From Aldrovandia affinis (lineage: Eukaryota; Chordata; Actinopteri; Notacanthiformes; Halosauridae): a stretch of 64,000 nt of DNA. The translations under genes and the position numbers were made by a program. Positions 45,328 through 54,745 of the stretch are shown here, piece after piece; the first letter of the stretch is position 1, and each line of letters opens with the position of its first letter. Under the pieces are notes generated by a model that saw nothing but the letters and a program-made list of their open reading frames with translations, was not told the DNA's origin and searched no databases. The stretch spans positions 1 through 64,000 of the forward strand of contig JAINUG010000308.1 of the NCBI GenBank assembly GCA_029706075.1, written 5' to 3'.

Positions 45328-45492
45328 GCATTATGTGTGGCTCAGTAGGTAGAGCATGGCGTTGGCAACGCTTAGGTTGTGGGTTCAATTTCCACTGGGA
45401 CCACATATACTGAAGAATGTATGCTTTCACTACTGTAAGTTGCTTTGGATAAAAGCATCTGCTAAATGGCATAAATTTCAAAATTCATTATT
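45328..45492 (+). repeat. tRNA-derived SINE, family 3, sharing its tail with the L2-like LINE
   Basis: Head TGGCTCAGTAGGTAGAGCAT (A box) and GGTTGTGGGTTCAATTTCC (B box) are tRNA-like; the tail GTAAGTTGCTTTGGATAAAA matches the 3' end of the LINE at 26507-26545. It is not a functional tRNA: no complete cloverleaf is seen. Confidence 0.8.
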
Positions 45493-45607
45493 GTCAGGTT
45501 TACGTGATTCCACGAGTTAGGGTTGTGTTACGAAAATGGAAAAAAACATGTTTTCTTTGAAAGTATAGTAAATCGACACTTGCATTTAAAAAACATTTAG
45601 CTTGTAG

Positions 45608-46151
45608 CTAGGGCTGCACGATATGGGCAAAATCTCATATTGCGATAATCTTGCTACATATTGCGATTGTGATATAGCGCGCGATGTAACAAAACACATG
45701 GGTGGAAAAATGTTCCAGACATCACAGAATAGAATAGGCAAATTAAGGGAACCCAAGCAATACAATTTTTCGAATATTAGTTTAGCCTACTAAAATGTTG
45801 AAAAAAGAGATTCAACTGTTTCTGTTGAACATTTGAACCAACTTTTTAATCACATTACTGAATGAACACAGATGTCCTACTGTTTCTTTCACCGTTGTGC
45901 CTATGAGAGTTTTTTTCGTAAGGCGTTGCATTTTCAAACGCATCCGAGATTGATGCTTGCTTGGGCCCAATCGCTGAGTCTGGGATGTGATTTTGGTAAA
46001 TTAGTTCTGGGGAGACAAAGCTAGTCTGCAAGTATGAGTGGGAAACAAATGTAAGAAAAAACATGCCCAGCATCGAGCGTTGCTATATACTTATATCGCA
46101 AACTTTGGCGTTATGATATTGCAAATGCTCATATCGGAATACGATATATCG
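45608..46151. mobile_element. hAT-like non-autonomous element (tentative)
   Basis: Starts TAGGGCTGCACGATATGG and ends near CGGAATACGATATATCGTTC, with several ATATTGCGAT/ATATCGCAA blocks as loosely inverted terminal sequence. This resembles common non-autonomous hAT elements of fish. No transposase. Precise ends and target duplication are not clear. Confidence 0.45.
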
Positions 46152-46489
46152 TTCACTACTACTGATAGCTCGTGCTGGGAATAATTTGCAGCAACAAGCT
46201 ACATAAAAGCACAGATCTAAACACAAAGACAAATATAGCCAATGTTTTCATTTTTCTACGATTGAAAAAAATGTAGGCAACAGATGTAAGAAATATGAGG
46301 TATTAAATGTGATCTTGGTAAATTGCAATTCATTGGAGGACCAACGTCGAATAATAAATATGAAAGATTATATAGCTTAGTGTGAAGTCACTGCATGGGA
46401 CCTCCTGTGCTCACTGCCCCCGATATGACTCCCAAATGCCTAAATTGTAGATAATGTTATGGGGAAAGCTGTGTTCTGCTTTTGGGAAT

Positions 46490-46910
46490 TTCAGCTGGAT
46501 TTCATCGCGTGCTGCTGCTGGTCTCCCAGGGGGCCCATCGCACCCTGCTGTTGGCCTCCCTGTGGGCCCCTCACCACTGGCTCCTGCCGGCCTCCCTGAG
46601 GACCCATTGCGCCCTGCTGTCGCCGGCCTCCCTGAGGGCTCCTGGTCACATGCTGCTGCTGGCCTCCCTTGGGGCCCCTCACCACTGGCTCCTGCCAGCC
46701 TCCCTGAGGACCCTGCTGTCGCCAGCCTCCCTGAGGGGCCCATCGCGCCCTGCTGTCGCCGGCCTCCCTGAGGATCCATGGCGCCCTGCTGTTGCCGGCC
46801 TCCCTGAGGGCCCCTGTCGCGTGCTGCTGCTGGCCTCCCTGGGGGCCCCTCACCACTGGCTCCTGCCGGCCTCCCTGAGGGCCCATCATGCCCTGCCATT
46901 GCCTTCGTTA
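46490..46910. repeat. GC-rich minisatellite, unit about 45-48 bp
   Basis: Tandem units built around CTGCTGTTGGCCTCCCTGAG and GGGCCCCTCACCACTGGCTC. Because unit lengths are multiples of three, frames on both strands stay open: a Gly/Pro-rich one on the minus strand (46411-46992) and Leu/Ala/Pro-rich ones on the plus strand. No independent evidence of coding. Confidence 0.85.
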
Positions 46911-46992
46911 GGCCATTATAAAAACACAGCCTGCCATGCCTGATGAGAGTTTTGGGGCATGGAGGCAGAAGTGCTGTTTTTTTTGTTGCCAT

Positions 46993-47924
46993 TTCCCTCT
47001 ATTGAGTTTTTAAGTTAATTGCTTTATCTTCGTGTTTTCTTTAATTGCTTGGAAAAAAGGTAATAAATTGGCCGTTAGCTGTTGGCTAAGTTTTTGTTTG
47101 GTCTTTCATCCACTCACCACCTAGCATGGTGGCCACCCCTGCCACCCTGCTACAACCTGTTTTACAGATCATGTTTAGACATACTTCATTAAAGAGTTGT
47201 AACTGATTGTGAATGACTTATAGAGATATTATGCTAAGAAAGGTGATATCCACGCTTTGTGAATAAACGTTTTGTGTGAGGTGTAACCAGAAGCAATGTG
47301 TGCATTTCTTAACATAAATGTAAAAATTTGCAAATAATTGTTTGATATATGTAGGGTTAAAAAAAAACATAATTACTGTCAAATGTCAAGGTACCCGAAA
47401 CTTACATTCCAACATTTTGGTATTTTTGTAGCCATTCTCATAACTATATGTGCTGCTGTGATGACAATAGTGGGTTTTACTGAAAGGCAGAAATGATTTC
47501 AATACTCATGGGTATACAGGGGAATAGCCCTGTCTGGGTCATTGAATAGATGTTGCCTCTCCAAATACTGATATTACCAAAAGTACTGCCTTCTCAGAAC
47601 ACCCCTGTTTTCATGTTTCTAAAGCAAGTGCATTGAGGGTCTCTAGCTCAATCAAGTTCATTTTGTCTTCTTATTTCAAATAAATGTTTTAGTTTCTTTT
47701 GTTCAGACAATGAGATAATAGATAGACAGGGTCTCTGTAAAAAGTAATTCTGTAGTACTGTGTGTCTATTTTAAATAATAGGGCTTTAATACTTTTAATA
47801 TGCACAGTATTCATATAAAATGTAATGTATTAACAATTTTGATCTCAGTGGTTGTAATCTTATCTTGGTTCATTCTAATATAAATTGAAGTCTTGCTCTT
47901 GTCTAAAATCTAGATCAGTAGTAG
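46993..47924. other. Stretch without recognised gene
   Basis: AT-rich sequence with no coding frame over 60 codons of interest, no known repeat recognised. Confidence 0.5.
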
Positions 47925-47928
47925 CTAC

Positions 47929-48464
47929 TGTAGTGCCACTGGGGTTGCGGGGACACTCAAGGACCTTTTCAGAGGGTGTAGGCAGTTGAATAATCCGGAG
48001 GAAGCAGTACTCAAATCAAAGCAATCATTTTATTAAACTAATTGTTGACAACTCACAAAAAAGGATGGGTAATCGGGGAAATCAAAACATATACGGTCTA
48101 CAATCCTTTTCCCATTATCTTTGTCCATATTCCAAGTCGTTAATCCAAGTCAGTTCCTCAAACAATCCAAAGTCGATACACACAGGTTTCTCAAAACAAT
48201 GCTATTCAAGCCAGTAATCAATCCAAAACAATTCCAAAATTCTCTCTCTTACCACCACTCCTCCACCCTACTCCACCACCCCATGTGACACAAAACAGTC
48301 CTTTATATAGTTCCCAGATTGAACTGCCAGTAGTCCTCATGGCTTTACTTGCTTGAGGTGTGGGACTGCAGGCTGCTGGGAACTGTAGTCCTCATGGCTC
48401 TAGTGGCTGCAAGAGTTAAAGGGCCAGGCAGCCATTTCCCCATGCAGCCCCTTGGGATGCCACA
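47929..48464 (-). repeat. Solo LTR
   Basis: 536 bp with TGTAGTGCCAC at the left and GATGCCACA at the right, and a CTAC duplication on both sides (47925-47928, 48465-48468). On the minus strand there is a TATATAAAGG box (about 48300) and an AATAAAATG signal (about 48035) in the correct LTR order. No internal region is attached, so it is a solo LTR from LTR-LTR recombination. Confidence 0.75.
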
Positions 48465-48743
48465 CTACCTATAATTTAATGTTCTATGCAATACAGGAGA
48501 AGAGGATCTTTGGACTCATTAATATTCCCTTGATTACCATGGGGTTTTTTTTGTTTTTTTTTTACATTTTGTTTCTGATTTTATCCAATTTTCTCCCAAT
48601 TTAGTAGCCAATTACAAATATTATATGATTAAATATTATTACACCTGCTATTTTTCAAGTCAATCTCCCCCTAGTAATGCGAGTTCGCTGCTGTAGCCCT
48701 GTGACCCTCCTCCGAGACGGCACTCGCCAGGCCGCTGAAGAAT

Positions 48744-50083
48744 TGACCCTTCGCTAAACCATGCCCCCCTTAGTTACTGTTGCTAAGTCCGTCAAGCTTT
48801 CAGAGCCAGCATGGCGCTCGCACTGTCGCTAACTGCACTCCCAGGAGAAATATTGTCCAATTATTGGAAAATAGAAAAAGCGATTTCAGATAGAAGCAGA
48901 CAGAAGGGTCTACAATATGCATTTGAAGGTTATATTCAAGATATCACACTGACTCAGCAACAAAATGACGTAAAAAAAATTAAGATAGAAGCGAAAGCCT
49001 ACAGATCAGAGTAAAAGTGAACCACCGCATCACCTGGCGATTGAGACAGAGGACAACGACATTAAGGAGCAACACTGTTCCTGTAAAGCTGGGTAGGTCT
49101 CTATTCACTATTACAATCATTAAAAAGCAAAAGCAGTAGGCCTATATAATGTTACATTCAGTAGTAAGTTAGCTAGCATTAGCTAACTAACGTAACATTA
49201 GTAGCCTATAGTGTGCTGTAACGACATTACTCTGGTTAGCTCCACAGGTAGCTCCATACCCTGGACCTCTGTAAAGCAAAAAATATCAGCAGTGTGTCAG
49301 CCCAGTCCTCCACACGATTTGGGTACTCGGGACTGGGCTTCCCATTGACAAAGTGCTGAAATAGTAATGAAAAAATAGTATTACATTTTTTACATCACAG
49401 GTAGAGCTTGACTGTAACATCTTAACGTTAGCAAGCTTGACGAATAACAAATCTAACATTTAGCAAGCTGGCGTTGTATCAGCTGTATATCCATAACAAA
49501 GCTAACTTAGCTGGCTAACACTTTTCAGGATTTGATTTTGGTTTGTAAAGGAAAACATTTTACATTTTTACATTTTACGCATTTAGCAGACGCTCTTAAC
49601 CCAGAGACTTACAAGATGCATCAATACAGGTAGGAACAATCACAGTTAGCGCACGAGATCAGTGCAGGAATACAGCAATAGACATCATTGCAGGCTAACA
49701 CTTTTCAGGTATTTTACAATGTTTTGATTTTTTTTTTTTTTTTTTTTTTTGTGAACAAGTAGACAGTGAAAAAAAAGCTAGATGGATATCTCTGAAGAGG
49801 TGGGTTTTGAGTCTCAACCTCTCTGACCAATTGCGGGAGGTGTCACTGGACCAGGACAGAGAAGTGCCCCAGGCACATACGTTGCAACCATAGTGTCATA
49901 CAAGTGCCCCAAAAATTTAACCATAATTACAAAACCACAAAACCAAAATGAAGAAAATCTCACATTTTTGCGTCAAAGTCAATGGAGCGCAGCAAAAAAC
50001 TGTCAGACCTCTGTCGGAGTCTGTCAAATACTGCGCTGTGATTGGCCAGTCTGTGTTTCGGGGCGTGGTTTAGCGAAGGGTCA
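48744..50083 (+). mobile_element. DNA transposon with 2-bp target duplication, ISL2EU-like (tentative)
   Basis: 1340 bp with inverted ends TGACCCTTCGCTAAACCA[T/C]GCCCC and a duplicated AT on each side (48742-48743, 50084-50085). It carries the first exon of a SWIM-type zinc-finger protein. ISL2EU elements are known to have 2-bp duplications and a second gene besides the transposase; the assignment is by these features only. It probably lacks most of its coding sequence. A further short repeat (CATTTAGCAGACGCTCTTAA, about 49579) is embedded. Confidence 0.55.
48811..49092 (+). pseudogene. First exon of a SWIM-type zinc-finger protein, frameshifted
   Basis: Starts ATGGCGCTCGCACTG at 48811. The open frame runs 67 codons (LPGEILSNYWKIEKAISDR and onward) and stops at 49014, but the next frame continues with IETEDNDIKEQHCSCKAG up to a splice donor G/GTAGGT at 49093. 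C-x-C followed by K-A-G is the start of a SWIM zinc finger, whose C-x-H half would be in the next exon. A 1-2 nt indel near 49007 explains the shift. In fish such exons precede YqaJ-type nuclease domains, which is inference here since no later exon is present. Confidence 0.55.
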
Positions 50084-50420
50084 ATTGTGTATGCTCTCTG
50101 TTGTGAAATACATTAACCGTGCCATTTTGACAAGGTCATCTGTATAGGAATGAGTGAGTTGATTAGACAGTACCGATGCTTTGTCAGCAAACAGTGTCTC
50201 TTCTATTCAATGAGCTAATCAGATGCTATCACTTCCTGACTTCCTTGCTGGTGCTTTGTTAGCAACACAAAGGCTCAAACTGATCATCTGTCCCTATGCA
50301 TATATTAAGGTGAGAGACTCATTCACTTTAGACTCTTTACCAACTCGTTGTGGACCGCTGTGTGTAATAAACTTGCATTTCAAGTCAGACTGGTCGTCTC
50401 TTCGGAAGAAGCTAACAATT

Positions 50421-50438
50421 TGGTGCCGTGACCCGGAT
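50421..50438 (+). promoter_or_regulatory. Primer binding site, tRNA-His type
   Basis: TGGTGCCGTGACCCGGAT, three bases after the LTR-like end. It matches the complement of the tRNA-His 3' end with one mismatch. It differs from the tRNA-Pro-type site of provirus 1. Confidence 0.7.
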
Positions 50439-50686
50439 GGGACTAACCATTTGAAAGAAACATTGGTAAGCTCCCATCTAAAATTATTTGGGGATTGCTG
50501 TTTTCTGTTGAGAGACCAGTAAGAAGTTAGGAAGCCTCCGATAGGGAGCCCCTTTGTTAAAGCAATAAGTTCTCTAACAAAGGCAGACTGGTATATTTGG
50601 TATCCTCTTGTTAAGTTGTAGTCTTAGCAAGACGTATCTCTCTTGTTTTTGACACAAGGGACGACCAGTGTTAACCTCCATTTAAG

Positions 50687-51589
50687 ATGGGGAAGCCTCT
50701 GTTTGGCGCAGGGAAGGGTGAACCAAAGAAGGGTGATCCAGGGATTCCGACCACTTTGAAAGGGGGTCAAGGTACACCGTTGTGGGCAGATGAGCAGTTT
50801 ATTCGGATTGTTGACATTGAACTAGGAAAGCTGACTAAAAAGGCTCATATGTATTTTCAGGAAAAGTTGCCCGTTCACCCAGAAAAAGTATGGTGTATTG
50901 ATGAATGTAAAAAAGCGTTAGGATATGTTTTGCGAAAGAAAGACACAGGGATGATACTTTGTGTTATGAGGCGATATTTTGAAAAAACTAAAATTGATTT
51001 AGAATCAGAGAATGAAAAATTGAAAGATGAGATAATTAAATGCAGACGTGCCACCACATTAGCACAGGGCACTTGCAAAGACTTACAGAAGAAAATGAAT
51101 GATCTTGAAGAGAAGTTTGGTCGGTCTTACAGGCAGGCTAATACTAGCGCAGATAAGTATGAGCGACCCCCACCGATAAATCTTATTGTTTACCCTTTAG
51201 ATGAGCTAAGAGAGGTAGCAGGGTATTGTGGCAATATTGGTGACAATATCAGACTTGATGCTGATGAGATTGCAATAGCCGTAGCTGCGCCCGTAACGCT
51301 ACATAGTAAAACTGAAATAGAGCAAGACCTCCAACAGGGAGGGGCTTCAGCTATGCCGCCAATCCATGTAGCATATCTTGATCGGAATGACTCTAAGCCC
51401 AAATTCAATAGAAGAGGATTCTCCAAAAGGGGGAATCAGATGCAGAGTACTAGTAGTGTTTGCCACTACTGTGGTAAGAACGGCCATTGGGTAAGAGTCT
51501 GTAGGAAAAAGAAAAATGATATGCAGGGAGGAAGTGGTAGTGAGGAAGAAGAAGAAAAACCCCAAAATCTGAGCTGCCTTTACAATTAA
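50687..51589 (+). CDS. gag of retrovirus-like element 2, open but capsid-deleted
   Basis: 300-codon open frame starting MGKPLFGAGKGEP; the Gly after Met allows N-myristoylation. Residues about 10-105 are matrix-like. A charged coiled coil (about 103-150, LESENEKLKDEIIKC) and the proline motif PPPI follow. The capsid is only a stub: PLDELREVAG begins it, then the sequence jumps to a C-terminal region. The zinc knuckle CHYCGKNGHWVRVCRKK (C-x2-C-x4-H-x4-C) is near residues 261-277, followed by an acidic tail. It is much shorter than usual retroviral gag, so an in-frame deletion is likely. Confidence 0.8.
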   Translation: MGKPLFGAGKGEPKKGDPGIPTTLKGGQGTPLWADEQFIRIVDIELGKLTKKAHMYFQEKLPVHPEKVWCIDECKKALGYVLRKKDTGMILCVMRRYFEKTKIDLESENEKLKDEIIKCRRATTLAQGTCKDLQKKMNDLEEKFGRSYRQANTSADKYERPPPINLIVYPLDELREVAGYCGNIGDNIRLDADEIAIAVAAPVTLHSKTEIEQDLQQGGASAMPPIHVAYLDRNDSKPKFNRRGFSKRGNQMQSTSSVCHYCGKNGHWVRVCRKKKNDMQGGSGSEEEEEKPQNLSCLYN

Positions 51590-51775
51590 CCACTCAGAAA
51601 GCTGGCGCACTGATACAAGCTATACAGGCTGCAGTTCCGTCTGCCAAATGGGACGGCTCTTTCCAAATAATACATATTACAGATGCAGCTGTAAAATGTC
51701 AGGGAAGAAAAACGTGGACACATGTCCAGCACTGCAAGTTGATTCCCCCTCCTGCAGGGCAGGAAGGGACAGAAC
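51590..51775 (+). pseudogene. Integrase C-terminal remnant of element 2
   Basis: Directly after gag, a frame reads VPSAKWDGSFQIIHITDAAV and then QGRKTWTHVQHCKLIPPP, the beta-barrel end of retroviral integrase with its W-x-H-x-x-H-C pattern. This means about 2-3 kb of protease, RT, RNase H and integrase core is missing between gag and this point. Confidence 0.7.
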
Positions 51776-52003
51776 AGGGCCAGTGAAGGGAACGGCAGAG
51801 AACCGAAGCCCCGAGGAAGAACAAGAGGCTCTAGGCACTGGGGGCCAACCTACGGGGTGAAGACTCAAACTATTCACCGGTTCTCCTCCTTACACCACTC
51901 CCTGAGGGAGAGAACAGGGGAAGGTGGGGGGGAGAGAATCAATAAATAAATAAATAATAATAATAATAACAAAGATATGATGCTGCTGAAGAGATAGTTT
52001 TCT

Positions 52004-52609
52004 GTGTCTGTGGTGTGTGTGTTTCTCCCACAGGTCCAGTGTCCAGTATGCCTGCCGCAACTGCTGTTGGATGGGACTGGTGGAAGAAACGCCTCAGTAA
52101 CCTGCCCCTCGCCAGACAACATCTGGGAAACTGGCTGGCTCTTTGCTACTATCCCTAAGGAGCACCTCATCGTGGACCATCCTCCTCTCACCCTGAGCTT
52201 GTGGATGGTGTTGCTTTACATGGGCTGTCTGCCCCACACAGATGGCAGACCAGAAACACTGATGAGATCACCATCATCACCAACATTCACACGACTAGTG
52301 AATATCTCCCAGGCAGCAGGCCTGCCTTGTGACCCAATTAATTGCTATATGTGCAAGGCTGACATTGTCTGCACAATATGGCATAGAGCTGATGACAATC
52401 AACTAACACTAGTAGCAATGGCTTTTGGCAACGGGACCATAGCTCACTCGAAGAGAACTATGAACACTACTTTCAGCTGCTCAATGTCCACAGGATGTAA
52501 GCTGGAAATTCTAAGGGCTGGCCTCCATGATGCAGGAGCTTATCATTGCCAGAAAATTCAGGCCAAACTAAAGACTAATAGCAAGCTTCACATCACTTTT
52601 GAAATGTAA
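52004..52609 (+). CDS. Terminal frame of element 2 with an immunoglobulin V-set-like domain
   Basis: 201 codons, ending at a TAA 36 bp before the element edge. A splice acceptor GTGTTTCTCCCACAG (ends at 52034) at the env position suggests expression from a spliced message, so the first codons may not be used. A hydrophobic stretch (LTLSLWMVLLYMGCL, about residues 62-76) could be a signal peptide. The last ~95 residues look like an Ig V domain: an early Cys (INCYMC), Trp (CTIWHRAD) about 12 residues later, then CKLEILRAGLHDAGAYHC with the D-x-G-x-Y-x-C motif and a final beta-strand-like end. N-glycosylation sites are at NGT and NTT. No transmembrane segment follows, so it would be secreted. 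It might be a captured host gene or a diverged envelope; fold assignment is by motif only. Confidence 0.5.
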   Translation: MSVVCVFLPQVQCPVCLPQLLLDGTGGRNASVTCPSPDNIWETGWLFATIPKEHLIVDHPPLTLSLWMVLLYMGCLPHTDGRPETLMRSPSSPTFTRLVNISQAAGLPCDPINCYMCKADIVCTIWHRADDNQLTLVAMAFGNGTIAHSKRTMNTTFSCSMSTGCKLEILRAGLHDAGAYHCQKIQAKLKTNSKLHITFEM

Positions 52610-52771
52610 ATGCCACAGATTACATGATGCTACAAATGCCAAACACCGCCGACCGTAACCCGATAATACAGGGCCACTCCTGTGCGCAGCGAACGTCCCT
52701 CCCCCCTCCCTGGGGCGGACAGCCAATCGCTGCCCCCGGTGGCACTCCCGGCCAGAGCCTTGATTACCGTG

Positions 52772-54745
52772 TTTTTGCCTCTGATGTGAAGAGATCTACC
52801 CCTACCCTCGCCAGAGTATTAGCGCCATACAACAAAACACTAGTACAAGCCCATGTACAAGAACCGTGGCGCTGGATTACAAATAAATAGACATTACATA
52901 AGAGAAACACAGGTGCTTTTTTCCCCCAGCAATCCATAACCGTGACAACACAAATCAATGGTAGATGACATTTAAAAGCTCCTGTCTCTCAAATCACGAA
53001 ATGTTGTGCCTATTGACAGTACCACAACATTTGCCTATAACACGAAAAGATGCTGCATTGGCACACTCCCAGAAACTAATCTGTCATTGTCATCTCGGGA
53101 GGTTGAAGCTGCACGCATTCAGGTGCCTGGAGCTCGGCAAAAAAGTGGAGGTCCACAATGCATTGGTTTTAAGCTGTCACGTTTGTATGTAGATATTAAA
53201 CATATTGAATATATGTCTCCTTCTCAACTATATTGAGGAACAAAGCAAGTGCACCATGTGATACCTTTTTTTGTCCTGTTGCTGTCATAATGGCAGACAA
53301 TGTACATGATAAATTGATCAATTGATTAGTTAAAAATACAACATATTTTACCATTTATTTAAAAAAACTGAATATTTTTTTGCAGAAGGTCATGGATCAA
53401 AGGTTGAAGTTCACCAAGTCAGTAACTCTGGGGTACCAAAGATGATGTAAGGTGGAAGTCCTAATCTGAATTCCTAATCAGGGTTTTTCCCCCTACTGGT
53501 CAAGGTTAGATTTTGGGTAGAGTTAGCTGGTAACAGTGCTTAGGGGAAACTTTCCCCTTCAACATCAACAACACTGGATTAGGAAGATGGCTCAAACGAT
53601 TGGCTGTGAATGAGGCACGGTGTCTGTAAATTGTAGTCGGATTGTAGTCCATCTGGGAATTTACCACTGGGGGGGTTGCTCCTTGTTTGTGTTTTCTAAT
53701 GGTTGTTGAGTCACCAGGGATCTGGATTTATTTATATATGTTAGGGTATAAAATCTCTTTCATCACCCAGAGGAGATGTGTTGCAACCATTCTGTGGTAC
53801 CAGTGCTTAAGTTCTGGCTTACATAAAAAAATTGACTAATGCTGAGAGAGAAACAACATAACAATTTGCAGGTTTTGAGTGGAATTTCCCTTTAAACGTG
53901 TGAACATAATAATTACTGCTGCTTTCAGTTTGGGTGCAGTGCCTTTTTTGGCCTACAGATGGGAAGCTAAGCAACACAATCATCAAGAACATCACTTCAA
54001 TTTAGCCTGACTTAAAGCAGTACGCCCATGGATGTAAAATGAGCTGATTGCTTTTGTTAAATGTTTTAGTATCAATAAAACTAGTTATACTGTTCTTTTG
54101 TCAATCAAATCCATTTTTTTTACCCAGAGCTGGATCACAGCAAACCTTCAACCCAACTCCCAATTACAGATCACGCATCCCCAGGAAGGGAAGACAGTTT
54201 CATAAGTGCAACATTTGGAATTCAGATGCATTTTGTTAAAACTATGGCAGCACATTTTGCAGGGTTATAGAGAACGAACATCTACCAAGAATATATCGTA
54301 AATGTCCCTCTGTAAAGTTCAGAAAAGCTTAGAATTTATGGTGGCTTGAGCCCTTGAACTTAAATATATTCACAATTTTCTTCCTGGCTGAAGTACAGCC
54401 AAAGTCAACTTCAACACCAGAGATTACGGTGTAATGACAGGTTCTGTATTTCTTTTTCTTTCATTTTTGACATATGAATTAATCTTTATTTTCCTTTTCT
54501 AATGTTCTAGTGTCTGATTAAAAAGTCTATGGGAATTGGCTATTTTGAGGGATCCAAGATTCAATTTTCAATTCAATTTTCTGGAACATTGCTTTGACGT
54601 TCCTTTTGTTTATGTGTTACATGTGTCTTTTCTTTTAATTTTCAAGTTTTTACAGAAACATATACGGTGTAAAGCATTGTCAATTATGAGATAAACCTAG
54701 TTTTCAGCAGATGTACTCAAACTTTTTACTGGTACTGTATATATA
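52772..54745. other. Stretch without recognised gene
   Basis: No known element or gene recognised. A short frame at 53006-53236 has mixed composition and no recognisable motif. Confidence 0.5.

Larger units (their letters stand above)
48736..50417 (+). repeat. 5' LTR of element 2, interrupted
   Basis: About 340 bp once the 1340-bp DNA transposon (48744-50083) and its 2-bp duplication are set aside. Contains CATATATTAAG (TATA-like, about 50298) and GTAATAAACTTG (polyadenylation signal, about 50364-50375), and ends GCTAACA three bases before the primer site. There is no second LTR to confirm the edges. Confidence 0.6.
48736..52645 (+). mobile_element. Endogenous retrovirus-like element 2, inserted in a SINE
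   Basis: 3910-bp insertion starting TGAAG and ending CCAAACA, flanked by the 4-bp repeat CCGC (48732-48735, 52646-52649). Contents: LTR-like sequence interrupted by a DNA transposon, tRNA-His-like primer site, gag with a zinc knuckle, an integrase C-terminal remnant, and a terminal frame with an immunoglobulin-like domain. Protease, RT and most of integrase are absent, and no 3' LTR copy is visible. TG...CA ends with a 4-bp duplication fit retroviral integration. Confidence 0.75.
48542..52757 (-). repeat. tRNA-type SINE, family 1, split by a 3.9-kb insertion
   Basis: The tail half is 48542-48735 and the head half 52646-52757. The SINE target duplication CCTTGATTACCATG (48528-48541) and CCTTGATTACCGTG (52758-52771) encloses both halves, showing they are one SINE. 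The halves meet at the same point of the family sequence, overlapping by CCGC. Confidence 0.88.

Noticed and set aside
45335-45410. tRNA gene candidate from A- and B-box-like motifs
   Set aside because: Followed by a LINE-type tail; no complete cloverleaf can be folded by eye. It is the head of a SINE.
46454-46943. Plus-strand Leu/Ala/Pro-rich frames in the GC-rich minisatellite
   Set aside because: Three frames are open at once because the unit length is a multiple of three; no domain and no non-repeat coding context.
53006-53236. 76-codon frame with mixed composition
   Set aside because: No domain recognised, no splice sites in register, no neighbour that explains it.
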